A program made the translations under genes and the position numbers. From assembly GCA_050743265.1 (NCBI GenBank), contig JBOGEN010000031.1, forward strand, positions 1-26,841: 26,841 nt of DNA, read 5' to 3'. This document shows positions 6,952 through 13,831 of the stretch, piece after piece (position 1 is the first letter of the stretch; each line of letters begins with the position of its first letter). This stretch comes from JBOGEN01 sp050743265 (lineage in GTDB: Bacteria > Actinomycetota > Actinomycetes > JBOGEN01). Below the pieces are notes generated by a model, which searched no databases, had not been told where the DNA came from, and saw only the letters and a list, made by a program, of their open reading frames with translations.

Positions 6952-7604
6952 TGCGAGTCGTACTCGTAGGCCCTCCTGGCGCCGGCAAGGGCACGCAGGC
7001 GCAGTTTGTCGCGTCCCACCTGTCGATCCCCAAGATCTCGACCGGGGACATCTTCCGGGCGAACGTGAGCCAGGGCACCCCGCTCGGCCAGGAGGCCAAG
7101 AAGTACATGGAGGCGGGTGACCTCGTCCCGGACGAGGTCACCATCGGCATGGTCCGCGACCGCCTGGCCGAGGACGACGCGGCCACCGGGTTCCTGCTCG
7201 ACGGGTTCCCGCGCACGGTCCGCCAGGCTCAGGTCCTCGACGACCTGCTCGGTGAGCTCGACGGCCACCTCGACGTCGTGCTCGAGCTCGTCGTGGACGA
7301 CGAGGAGGTCGTCCGTCGGCTGTCCGGGCGGCGCACCTGCCGGCGGTGCGCGCACGTCTGGCACGTCGACTTCGACCCGCCCACCCGGGACGCGGTGTGC
7401 GACCACTGCGGGGGCGAGCTGTTCCAGCGCGACGACGACCGGGAGGAGACCATCCGGCACCGGCTGGAGGTCTACCAGGACCAGACCAGCCCGCTCGTCG
7501 GGTACTACGCGGACGCGGGCCTGCTCGTCGGCCTGGACGCGACGGGACCGGTGGACGACGTGACCGAGCGGGCCATCTCCGCACTCCGGGCGTACGACCA
7601 CTAG
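6951..7604 (+). CDS. adk: Adenylate kinase with zinc-type lid
   Basis: This 217-residue enzyme catalyses ATP + AMP = 2 ADP in the cytosol. The P-loop GPPGAGKGT is at residues 7-15, the AMP-binding STGD at 30-33, and DGFPRT at 84-89. The lid domain (about 126-163) contains Cys130, Cys133, Cys150 and Cys153 as two CxxC pairs, a complete structural zinc site. Lid arginines in CGGELFQRDDD and ETIRHRL are present. Mycobacterial Adk is a shorter form of about 181 residues; this is the long-lid form. The GTG start overlaps the secY stop by one base, so translation is probably coupled. map follows 36 bases later. Confidence 0.98.
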   Translation: MRVVLVGPPGAGKGTQAQFVASHLSIPKISTGDIFRANVSQGTPLGQEAKKYMEAGDLVPDEVTIGMVRDRLAEDDAATGFLLDGFPRTVRQAQVLDDLLGELDGHLDVVLELVVDDEEVVRRLSGRRTCRRCAHVWHVDFDPPTRDAVCDHCGGELFQRDDDREETIRHRLEVYQDQTSPLVGYYADAGLLVGLDATGPVDDVTERAISALRAYDH

Positions 7605-7640
7605 CCAGGGCTTCGACCCATGTTGCGAGGGCGCGATCGC

Positions 7641-8456
7641 ATGATCCAGCTGAAGACTCCGGGTGAGATCGACAGCATGCGCGAGGCGGGCCTCGTCGTG
7701 GGCCGTACGCTTGCGCTGCTGCGCGACGCCGTGGCCCCAGGCGTCTCGACCGGCGATCTGGACGCGATAGCCGAGCAGCACATCAGGGACAGTGGCGCCG
7801 TCCCGTCGTTCAAGGGCTACCAGGGGTTCCCGGCGTCCATCTGCGCCTCGGTCAACGACGAGATCGTGCACGGCATCCCGAGTCGGTCCCGGGTGCTCGC
7901 CGAAGGCGACATCATCTCCCTCGACTGCGGCGCGATCGTCGACGGCTGGCACGGGGACGCCGCGGTCACGGTGCCGGTCGGGTCGGTCACGCCCGAGCTC
8001 GCCGAGCTCATGCGGGTCTGCGAGGACGCCATGTGGCGCGGCTTCGCGGCGGCCAGGCTCGGTGGCCGACTCACGGACATCGGCCACGCGATCGAGCAGC
8101 ACGTCCGGGGGCAGGGGTCGTACGGCATCGTCGAGGAGTACGTGGGCCACGGCATCGGCACCGAGATGCACCAGGAGCCCAAGGTGCCCAACTACGGGCG
8201 GGCCGGTCGCGGCCCACGGTTGCAGAAGGGCCTCGTCCTCGCGGTGGAGCCGATGGTCAACTTGGGCTCCCGCCACACCAGGACGCTGGACGACGAGTGG
8301 ACGGTCGTCACCAGGGACGGCCGCCCGTCGGCCCATTTCGAGCACACGTTCACGCTGACCGACGCAGGGCCGTGGGTGCTGACCGCGCTGGACGGAGGGG
8401 CGGGCAGGCTGTCCGAGCTCGGCGCGACCGCCGTCCCGGACGCCCGCGAGAGCTGA
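7641..8456 (+). CDS. map: Type I methionine aminopeptidase
   Basis: This 271-residue enzyme removes the initiator Met from nascent proteins whose second residue is small, using a dinuclear metal centre. The start MIQLKTPGEIDSMREAG is the classic family N terminus. Metal ligands are visible in order: Asp in ISLDCGAIVDGWHGDAAVT (two Asp), His in GHGIGTEMHQEP, and Glu in AVEPMV and near DEWTVVT. Substrate His is in VNDEIVHGIP. I prefer ATG 7641 because homologues begin here; an in-frame ATG at 7620 would add seven residues (MLRGRDR) and lacks a good binding site. It is the last intact gene before the disrupted map-rpmJ interval. Confidence 0.96.
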   Translation: MIQLKTPGEIDSMREAGLVVGRTLALLRDAVAPGVSTGDLDAIAEQHIRDSGAVPSFKGYQGFPASICASVNDEIVHGIPSRSRVLAEGDIISLDCGAIVDGWHGDAAVTVPVGSVTPELAELMRVCEDAMWRGFAAARLGGRLTDIGHAIEQHVRGQGSYGIVEEYVGHGIGTEMHQEPKVPNYGRAGRGPRLQKGLVLAVEPMVNLGSRHTRTLDDEWTVVTRDGRPSAHFEHTFTLTDAGPWVLTALDGGAGRLSELGATAVPDARES

Positions 8457-8457
8457 G

Positions 8458-8920
8458 ATGCCGACCCGAACCCTTGGCTGCGTGCCTCGGACGAGGACCG
8501 CGACCGCGTGGCCCGTGCCCTCGGCGACGCCCACGCCGAGGGTCGCCTCACCGCCGAGGAGCTGCACGAGCGCCTCGACGCCGCCTACCAGGCGGACCTG
8601 GGGCGATCTCGGTCCGCTGACCCCGAGACCTTCCGGCGGTGACCGAGCCGACGGCACCAAGCTCCGACCGGCCGGACGGGACCGTGGAGGGGCCAGGACG
8701 CACGGAGAGCCCCGAGCCGGCCGGGTCGGGTCACGTGGCACCCCGCGGCCTGTCCGGGGCATGGCGGGCCTGGCTGATCGCCGTCCTGGTCAACGTGGTG
8801 ATCTGGGGCGTGGCCTCGGTGAGTACGGGCGAACTCATCTATTTCTGGCCGATCTGGGTGGCCGGGCCCTGGGGGGCCGTGCGCCTCGCCTCTGCGCTCT
8901 CCAGCCGCCGTGGGCGGTGA
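8458..8920 (+). pseudogene. Frameshifted DUF1707 / 2TM-domain membrane protein gene
   Basis: The ORF from ATG 8458 makes sense only if the frame is changed three times. After the ATG, one base appears to be missing (ATGCC where ATGGCC would give MADPNPW). The next frame (8460-8595) encodes LRASDEDRDRVARALGDAHAEGRLTAEELHERLDAAYQA, a typical DUF1707 domain. At about 8592-8596 the frame moves again to TWGDLGPLT, the domain's usual end. At about 8623-8627 it moves once more to DLPAVTEP, followed by a linker and a two-helix 2TM domain. Such DUF1707-2TM proteins of unknown function are common in actinobacteria. The body frame has no ATG, GTG or TTG between the map stop and the domain. Either the gene has decayed or the sequence has local errors; neighbours are all intact. 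Confidence 0.72.
8639..8920 (+). CDS. Small 2TM-domain membrane protein (surviving 3' part of the DUF1707 gene)
   Basis: From GTG 8639 an open frame of 93 residues runs to TGA 8918-8920. Residues 1-35 are polar and Pro/Ser/Gly-rich. Two hydrophobic stretches follow, AWLIAVLVNVVIWGVASV (about 45-62) and LIYFWPIWVAGPWGAVRLASAL (about 66-87), with the FWPIW turn typical of the 2TM domain, and a basic end SSRRGR. In relatives this part is fused behind DUF1707. There is only a weak purine run upstream, so independent translation is uncertain; it may simply be the 3' remnant of a broken gene. Function is unknown. Confidence 0.45.
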   Translation: MTEPTAPSSDRPDGTVEGPGRTESPEPAGSGHVAPRGLSGAWRAWLIAVLVNVVIWGVASVSTGELIYFWPIWVAGPWGAVRLASALSSRRGR

Positions 8921-8929
8921 GGCCCTGGT

Positions 8930-8959
8930 TTCGCGAATCGGCCCAGGTTGCCGTAGACT
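8930..8959 (+). promoter_or_regulatory. Candidate promoter upstream of the rpmJ operon
   Basis: TAGACT at 8954-8959 fits the actinobacterial TANNNT -10 box; TTCGCG at 8930-8935, 18 bases upstream, is only a partial -35. It would give an untranslated leader of roughly 170 bases before rpmJ. In relatives this position is where infA transcription begins, which makes the match more plausible. Evidence is sequence pattern only. Confidence 0.35.
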
Positions 8960-9138
8960 CACCTTTCGGTCTGCGTCTGCCCTGCCCTGACGCCCTGAAC
9001 CAGGGGTCGGTGGCGGGGTTGTGGCGTGGTCAGAACGCGGCCGGTCGTTCCACCGTCACGGGAGCGAGGGCCACCCGCTGGGGCGTCGTCACCGCACGCT
9101 TCGCACAGCGCCGCCGAACGTCCTGGAGCACGGAGCCG

Positions 9139-9252
9139 ATGAAGGTCAAGCCGAGCGTCAAGAAGATCTGCGACAACTGCAAGGTGATCAGGCGTCACGG
9201 CCGGGTCATGGTCATCTGTACGAACCTGCGCCACAAGCAGCGCCAGGGCTGA
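9139..9252 (+). CDS. rpmJ: 50S ribosomal protein L36, zinc-binding form
   Basis: This 37-residue protein reads MKVKPSVKKICDNCKVIRR and ends VICTNLRHKQRQG, matching bacterial L36 along its full length. The zinc ribbon ligands are Cys11, Cys14, Cys27 and His32 (C+ form). L36 stabilises 23S rRNA at the base of the L7/L12 stalk region. ATG 9139 follows CTGGAGCACGGAGCC, a good binding site. The same frame is open far upstream, but that extension has no L36 homology. In actinobacteria infA normally precedes this gene; here it does not. rpsM follows after 136 bases. Confidence 0.97.
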   Translation: MKVKPSVKKICDNCKVIRRHGRVMVICTNLRHKQRQG

Positions 9253-9305
9253 CAGCACGAGACGGCGCGTCGCGCTCACGACCCCTGCACAGGGGTACGG
9301 AGAAC

Positions 9306-9328
9306 CCCCGGTCGGAGGCCGGGGCCTC
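9306..9328 (+). other. Mutually exclusive GC-rich hairpins in the rpmJ-rpsM spacer
   Basis: CCCCGG (9306-9311) pairs with CCGGGG (9319-9324) around a 7-base loop. The overlapping palindrome GAGGCC (9315-9320) / GGCCTC (9323-9328) competes for the same bases. They lie about 60 bases before the rpsM start. Competing stems could act in attenuation or processing, but this base composition makes chance pairing common. Confidence 0.3.
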
Positions 9329-9388
9329 GCCCGGGCGGGTGGGGGAGCGGCGTGAGAGACCTCCGCGAGAAGAAGGAGTACCGCCCGA

Positions 9389-9769
9389 ATGGCACGCCTC
9401 GTCGGCGTCGACCTCCCGCGCGAGAAGCGCCTCGAGGTCGCCCTGACCTACATCTACGGCATCGGCCGTACGCGCGCGCTGGAGACGCTGGCCGAGACCG
9501 GCATCAGCCGCGAGATGCGCGTCCGCGACCTCGGAGACGAGGAGCTGGTCAAGCTCCGCGACTGGATCGAGGGCACCTACAAGACGGAGGGCGACCTACG
9601 GCGTGAGGTCCAGGCCGACATCCGCCGCAAGGTCGAGATCGGCTGTTACCAGGGCATCCGCCACCGCCGCGGGCTCCCCGTCCACGGCCAGCGCACACAC
9701 ACCAACGCGCGTACCCGCAAGGGCCCGCGCCGTGCCATCGCCGGCAAGAAGAAGCCAGGGCGCAAGTGA
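9389..9769 (+). CDS. rpsM: 30S ribosomal protein S13
   Basis: This 126-residue protein begins MARLVGVDLPREKRLEVALTYIYGIGRTRA, has VRDLGDEELVKLRDWIE in the middle and the signature GIRHRRGLPVHGQRTHTNARTRKGPRR near the C terminus, ending AIAGKKKPGRK. S13 sits in the 30S head, contacts P-site tRNA through its tail, and forms intersubunit bridges with L5. The start follows GAAGAAGGAG. It leads the group of alpha-operon genes (rpsM, rpsK, rpsD, rpoA, rplQ) in standard order. Confidence 0.98.
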   Translation: MARLVGVDLPREKRLEVALTYIYGIGRTRALETLAETGISREMRVRDLGDEELVKLRDWIEGTYKTEGDLRREVQADIRRKVEIGCYQGIRHRRGLPVHGQRTHTNARTRKGPRRAIAGKKKPGRK

Positions 9770-9843
9770 CCCGGACCGGACCGAGCTACCGTCCACGCCT
9801 CTGCGACCCGACTCCCTCGAACTGACCCTGGAGCTTGCAGAAC

Positions 9844-10248
9844 ATGCCTCCCAAGAGCAGGACCGCGGGCGCCAAGAAGGTGCGCCGCAAGGAAAAGAAG
9901 AACGTCGCCCACGGGCACGCCCACATCAAGAGCACGTTCAACAACACGATCGTGTCGATCACCGACCCGACCGGTGCGGTGATCGCGTGGGCGAGCGCCG
10001 GACAGGTGGGCTTCAAGGGGTCCCGCAAGTCGACGCCGTTCGCCGCGCAGATGGCCGCCGAGTCCGCGGCTCGCCGTTCCATGGAGCACGGGATGCGCAA
10101 GGTGGACGTGTTCGTCAAGGGTCCCGGCTCCGGCCGGGAGACCGCGATCCGCTCGCTGCAGGCCACCGGCCTCGAGGTGGGCTCCATCCAGGACGTCACC
10201 CCGACGCCGCACAACGGCTGCCGTCCTCCGAAGAGGAGGCGGGTGTGA
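9844..10248 (+). CDS. rpsK: 30S ribosomal protein S11
   Basis: This 134-residue protein begins MPPKSRTAGAKKVRRKEKKNV, then shows AHIKSTFNNTIVSITDPTG, the block WASAGQVGFKGSRKSTPFAAQ, and KVDVFVKGPGSGRETAIRSL, ending TPTPHNGCRPPKRRRV. S11 lies on the 30S platform near the E site. ATG 9844 is preferred over the in-frame TTG at 9835 because homologues start MPPKSR, and GGAG lies suitably upstream. No anomalies. Confidence 0.98.
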   Translation: MPPKSRTAGAKKVRRKEKKNVAHGHAHIKSTFNNTIVSITDPTGAVIAWASAGQVGFKGSRKSTPFAAQMAAESAARRSMEHGMRKVDVFVKGPGSGRETAIRSLQATGLEVGSIQDVTPTPHNGCRPPKRRRV

Positions 10249-10322
10249 GCGAGGCACGAGCGAGCGCCCAAGTCCGCATGTCGTCGCGTCGTCACGTCTG
10301 CGGCCGAAGGAGTATGTGACAT

Positions 10323-10949
10323 ATGGCCAGGTACACCGGCGCGGACTGCAGGCTCTGCCGCCGCGAGAAGATGAAGCTGTTCCTCAAGGGCAGCAAGTGT
10401 GAGTCGCCGAAGTGCCCGATCGAGATCCGGCCATACCCACCGGGCGAGCACGGACGCGGGCGTACCAAGGAGAGCGAGTACCTCCTGCAGCTGCGCGAGA
10501 AGCAGAAGGCGCGCCGCATCTACGGCGTGCTGGAGAAGCAGTTCCGCGGCTACTACGAGGAGGCCAACCGCCGGTCGGGCAAGACGGGCGAGAACCTGCT
10601 CCGCATCCTCGAGAGCCGGCTCGACAACGTCGTCTACCGTGCGGGCTTCGCCAAGAGCCGGGACGCCGCCCGGCAGCTGGTCAAGCACGGCCACTTCATC
10701 GTCAACGGCCACAAGGTGGACATCCCGTCCTACCGGGTCTCCGAGAACGACATCATCGAGGTCCGGCCGAAGTCCCAGGACATGACGCCGTTCGTGGTGG
10801 CCCGAGCCGAGGCCGGTGAGAAGATCGTCCCGGCGTGGCTGGAGGCCATCCCGAACCGGATGCGCGTCCTCGTCCACTCCCTCCCGGCCCGGCAGGTCAT
10901 CGACACACCGGTCCAGGAGCAGCTCGTGGTCGAGCTCTACTCCAAGTGA
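10323..10949 (+). CDS. rpsD: 30S ribosomal protein S4, cysteine-containing form
   Basis: This 208-residue protein begins MARYTGADCRLCRREKMKLFL and continues KGSKCESPKCPIE, giving four cysteines near the N terminus (C9, C12, C26, C31), the zinc-binding C+ version. The S4 RNA-binding domain is at about residues 95-155 (ESRLDNVVYRAGFAKSRDAARQLVKHGHFIVNG). S4 initiates 30S assembly by binding the five-way junction of 16S rRNA and in Escherichia coli represses the alpha operon. GAAGGAG lies upstream of ATG 10323. Length is normal for the family. A 110-base gap separates it from rpoA. Confidence 0.98.
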   Translation: MARYTGADCRLCRREKMKLFLKGSKCESPKCPIEIRPYPPGEHGRGRTKESEYLLQLREKQKARRIYGVLEKQFRGYYEEANRRSGKTGENLLRILESRLDNVVYRAGFAKSRDAARQLVKHGHFIVNGHKVDIPSYRVSENDIIEVRPKSQDMTPFVVARAEAGEKIVPAWLEAIPNRMRVLVHSLPARQVIDTPVQEQLVVELYSK

Positions 10950-11059
10950 GACAGAACTCCGAGTAAGACCGAGCGGGGGTCCCGCCTTCCGGCCCTCCGC
11001 CCGTCCCGTCCCTCGTACCGCGGCAGTCATATGGCGGGCGTCGCGGAAAGGAAACGACA

Positions 11060-12076
11060 GTGCTCATCGCGCAGCGCCCCTCGCTTGCCGAGGACGCAGT
11101 CAGCGACTCCCGGGCCCGGTTCGTCATCGAGCCGCTCGAGCCCGGTTTCGGCTACACCCTCGGCAACTCCCTGCGTCGTACGCTCCTCTCCTCGATCCCG
11201 GGCGCCGCGGTGACGAGCATCCGGGTCGAAGGCGTCCTGCACGAGTTCACCACCGTGCAGGGGGTCAAGGAGGACGTCACCGACGTCATCCTCAACATCA
11301 AGGAGCTCGTCGTCTCCAGCGAGCACGACGAGCCGGTCGTGATGTACCTGCGCAAACAGGGCCCGGGTGTGGTCACGGCGGCGGACATCGCCCCACCGGC
11401 CGGGGTCGAGGTGCACAACCCCGACCTGCACCTGGCCACGCTGAACGGCAAGGGCAAGCTGGAGATGGAGCTCACGGTCGAGCGTGGCCGCGGGTACGTC
11501 TCGGCGGTGCAGAACAAGCAGCAGGGGCAGGAGATCGGGCGGATCCCCGTCGACTCCATCTACTCGCCCGTGCTGCGGGTCACGTACAAGGTCGAGGCCA
11601 CCCGTGTGGAGCAGCGCACCGACTTCGACCGGCTCATCGTCGACGTCGAGACCAAGTCGTCGATGCGCCCGCGGGACGCGCTCGCGAGCGCCGGCAAGAC
11701 GCTCGTCGAGCTGTTCGGTCTGGCCCGCGAGCTGAACGCGGACGCCGAGGGCATCGACATGGGGCCCTCGCCGACCGACGCGGCGCTCGCCGCCGACCTC
11801 GCGCTGCCCATCGAGGAGCTCGAGCTCACCGTCCGGTCGTACAACTGCCTCAAGCGCGAGGGCATCCACACCGTGGGCGAGCTCGTCGCGCGCAGCGAGG
11901 CCGACCTGCTCGACATCCGTAACTTCGGGGCGAAGTCGATCGACGAGGTCAAGGCCAAGCTCGTCTCGATGGGCCTCGCGCTCAAGGACAGTCCCCCCGG
12001 GTTCGACCCGGGGGCCGTCGTCGAGGGGTACGGCGAGGACGACGACCAAGGCTTCGTCGAGACCGAGCAGTACTGA
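11060..12076 (+). CDS. rpoA: DNA-directed RNA polymerase subunit alpha
   Basis: This 338-residue subunit dimerises to start RNA polymerase assembly. The N-terminal domain holds FVIEPLEPGFGYTLGNSLRRTLLSSIPGAAV (about 19-49) and the conserved AVQNKQQGQEIGRIPVDSIYSPVLRVTYKVE region. After a flexible acidic linker, the C-terminal domain (about 250-315) has LELTVRSYNCLKREGI and the helix-hairpin-helix DLLDIRNFGAKSIDEVKAKL that contacts upstream promoter DNA and activators. The GTG start follows GGAAAGGAAACGACA. The acidic tail ends FVETEQY, as in other actinobacteria. Gene order with rpsD and rplQ is standard. Confidence 0.98.
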   Translation: MLIAQRPSLAEDAVSDSRARFVIEPLEPGFGYTLGNSLRRTLLSSIPGAAVTSIRVEGVLHEFTTVQGVKEDVTDVILNIKELVVSSEHDEPVVMYLRKQGPGVVTAADIAPPAGVEVHNPDLHLATLNGKGKLEMELTVERGRGYVSAVQNKQQGQEIGRIPVDSIYSPVLRVTYKVEATRVEQRTDFDRLIVDVETKSSMRPRDALASAGKTLVELFGLARELNADAEGIDMGPSPTDAALAADLALPIEELELTVRSYNCLKREGIHTVGELVARSEADLLDIRNFGAKSIDEVKAKLVSMGLALKDSPPGFDPGAVVEGYGEDDDQGFVETEQY

Positions 12077-12147
12077 GGCGCACCCCCGGCGCCGAGCCGC
12101 ACAGAACGAGCTGAGCTGCAGAGAACGACGCGAGGAGACCGAACACC

Positions 12148-12735
12148 ATGCCCACGCCGACCAAGGGGCCACGTCTCGGCGGCAGTCCTGCGCACGAACG
12201 GCTCATGCTGGCGAACCTCGCCACCTCGCTGTTCGAGCATGGACAGATCAAGACGACCGTGACCAAGGCCAAGCGTCTGCGCCCGCTGGCGGAGCGGCTC
12301 GTGACGTTCGCCAAGCGCGGTGACCTCGCCTCACGGCGCCGCGTGATGACGGTGATCCGTGACAAGAGCGTGGTCCACACGCTGTTCACGGAGATCGGCC
12401 CGCGCTTCGAGAACCGTCCCGGTGGCTACACGCGCATCACCAAGATCGGTCCGCGCAAGGGCGACAACGCCCCGATGGCGGTCATCGAGCTGGTCGAGGC
12501 GCTCACGGTCAAGCAGGAGGCGGTCGGCGAGGCCGAGGCCGCCACCCAGCGCTCGGCGAAGGACAGGCCGGCGAAGAAGGCTGCTCCGGCCAAGAAGGCG
12601 GCCGCTGCGTCCGCCGAGCCGGTCGAGGCTGAGCTGGCCGAGGACGAGACGGACGCCGCGCAGGCCCCGGTCGACGAGCCCGCCGCGGACGAGCCCGCGG
12701 AGAGCACCGACGACGAGTCGGACGGGAAGACCTGA
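12148..12735 (+). CDS. rplQ: 50S ribosomal protein L17 with long acidic/Ala-rich tail
   Basis: This 195-residue protein has the L17 core in its first 125 residues: MPTPTKGPRLGGSPAHERLMLANLATSLFEHG, ITTKAKRLRPLAERLVTFAKRG-like segments (here KTTVTKAKRLRPLAERLVTFAKRG), and GGYTRITKIGPRKGDNAPMAVIELVE. L17 binds 23S rRNA at the exit-tunnel rim. The last 60 or so residues are a low-complexity tail, first Lys/Ala-rich (AKKAAPAKKAAAA), then strongly acidic, which resembles the extensions on many actinobacterial L17 proteins but is on the long side. The binding site CGAGGAGACC precedes the ATG. truA starts 16 bases after the stop. Confidence 0.97.
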   Translation: MPTPTKGPRLGGSPAHERLMLANLATSLFEHGQIKTTVTKAKRLRPLAERLVTFAKRGDLASRRRVMTVIRDKSVVHTLFTEIGPRFENRPGGYTRITKIGPRKGDNAPMAVIELVEALTVKQEAVGEAEAATQRSAKDRPAKKAAPAKKAAAASAEPVEAELAEDETDAAQAPVDEPAADEPAESTDDESDGKT

Positions 12736-12751
12736 CCAGTCCTGCACTCCC

Positions 12752-13720
12752 GTGACGAGCCCGCCTGCCCAGCCCGGGGACGGCGGGCTCGCGCGTCTCC
12801 GGCTCGACCTGGCCTACGACGGGGCGGGGTTCTCCGGGTGGGCCCGTCAGCCCGGCCGGCGGACCGTGCAGGGTGTGGTCGAGGAGGGCCTGGCCCGGGT
12901 CTTGCGCCTGGACGCGCCGCCGAGCGTGACCTGCGCCGGCCGTACGGACGCCGGGGTGCACGCCCGCGGCCAGGTGGCTCACGTGGACCTGCCGCGGCCG
13001 GCCGTGGCGGAGACAGGCATGCTCGAGGTCAGCCCAGCCGGTGACAGCCCGGCCGGTGACAGCCCGGTGGGGGGCAGCCCAGTCGGGGGCAGCCGCGCCA
13101 GCCTGGTCCGACGGCTGCGTGGCGTGCTCCCTCCGGACGTCCGGGTCTCCCGGGTCGGGCTGGCCCCCGAGGGGTTCGACGCGCGGTTCTCGGCGCTGTG
13201 GCGGCGGTACGCGTACAGGGTGAGCGACTCCGAGTCGGGCCCCGACCCCCTGCGCCGACACGACGTCCTCGGGCACCGGCGGTCGCTGGACCTCGACCTC
13301 ATGAACGCCGCGGCGTCCGGGCTGACCGGTGAGCACGACTTCGCCGCGTTCTGCCGGCGCCGGGAGGGCGGGACGACCGTACGCCGCCTGCTCGACCTGA
13401 GATGGGACCGTGGCGAAGCCGGGCTGGCCGTCGCGACCGTGCGGGCGGACGCGTTCTGCCACGCGATGGTGCGCTCGCTGGTGGGGGCGATGTTGGCCGT
13501 CGGCGAGGGGCGGCGTCCCCCCTCGTGGCCGGCGGAGGTCCTCGCCGTCCGGGTCCGCGACAGCGCGGTCACGGTGGTGGGCCCGCACGGGCTGACGCTG
13601 GAGGAGGTGCGCTACCCCCCGGACGCCGAGCTGGCGGGCCGGGCGCGCGAGACCCGGCGGGTCAGGGTGCCGAGTCCGGCGTCTGGCGACGGGTCGCGGT
13701 GGCCGCCGGACGGGCGCTGA
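12752..13720 (+). CDS. truA: tRNA pseudouridine(38-40) synthase TruA
   Basis: This 322-residue enzyme isomerises uridines 38-40 of the anticodon stem to pseudouridine. The catalytic motif GRTDAGVHA contains Asp66. Other family blocks are LDLAYDGAGFSGWARQP near the start, FDARFSALWRRYAYRV, HDFAAFCRR and FCHAMVRSLVGAM. GTG 12752 starts 16 bases after rplQ; the reading frame is open further upstream inside rplQ but without homology. Residues 94-113 are an inserted four-unit repeat (SPAGD, SPAGD, SPVGG, SPVGG) in a surface loop after the active-site segment, and the C terminus carries about 35 extra polar residues, both absent from typical TruA of about 260-290 residues. Confidence 0.95.
   Translation: MTSPPAQPGDGGLARLRLDLAYDGAGFSGWARQPGRRTVQGVVEEGLARVLRLDAPPSVTCAGRTDAGVHARGQVAHVDLPRPAVAETGMLEVSPAGDSPAGDSPVGGSPVGGSRASLVRRLRGVLPPDVRVSRVGLAPEGFDARFSALWRRYAYRVSDSESGPDPLRRHDVLGHRRSLDLDLMNAAASGLTGEHDFAAFCRRREGGTTVRRLLDLRWDRGEAGLAVATVRADAFCHAMVRSLVGAMLAVGEGRRPPSWPAEVLAVRVRDSAVTVVGPHGLTLEEVRYPPDAELAGRARETRRVRVPSPASGDGSRWPPDGR
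13031..13090 (+). repeat. Four 15-bp tandem repeats inside truA
   Basis: Units start at 13031, 13046, 13061 and 13076. The first two differ at one position (AGCCCAGCC/AGCCCGGCC then GGTGAC); the last two (AGCCCGGTGGGGGGC and AGCCCAGTCGGGGGC) are related but diverged. Fifteen-base units keep the frame, encoding SPAGD or SPVGG. This looks like recent slippage expansion in a non-essential loop. Confidence 0.9.
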
Positions 13721-13751
13721 GGGGCCGGACGAGCCCTGATGAGCCCCGACC

Positions 13752-13767
13752 CCCCTGCGACCAGGGG
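13752..13767 (+). terminator. Short hairpin after truA, candidate terminator
   Basis: CCCCTG (13752-13757) and CAGGGG (13762-13767) pair over 6 bp around loop CGAC, 31 bases after the truA stop and just before the rplM promoter. There is no T-tract. Its place between two transcription units favours a terminator, but the stem is short. Confidence 0.35.
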
Positions 13768-13802
13768 ACGACGAGAGGGCCGCCCACGCGTCCGGGTCTG
13801 CT

Positions 13803-13831
13803 TTGACCCCCCTCGGGTGGACCGGTATCCT
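13803..13831 (+). promoter_or_regulatory. Near-consensus promoter for rplM-rpsI
   Basis: TTGACC (13803-13808) and TATCCT (13826-13831) are separated by exactly 17 bases. Both boxes match the vegetative sigma consensus (TTGACA, TANNNT). Transcription would start near 13838, leaving a leader of about 110 bases before rplM. This leader contains two copies of CTTCCGG and a CCACC/GGTGG pairing, so a regulatory structure is possible but unproven. Confidence 0.8.

Noticed and set aside
6948..8762. 604-codon minus-strand open frame opposite adk and map
   Set aside because: The plus strand encodes two unmistakable enzymes here; the minus frame is a composition artefact with no motifs.
8921..9138. Possible degraded infA remnant
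   Set aside because: I looked for the IF-1 start, HISGK and RGRIVYR-type segments in all frames and saw none, so no remnant can be claimed.
8458..9252. A single 264-codon protein running from the map stop into rpmJ
   Set aside because: It is an accidental fusion of an out-of-frame DUF1707 region, a spacer and the true L36. Only the 37-residue L36 and short fragments of DUF1707 have homology.
12359..12751. N-terminal extension of TruA through rplQ
   Set aside because: The extension is an Arg/Ser-rich shadow of the L17 tail; GTG 12752 directly precedes the family homology.
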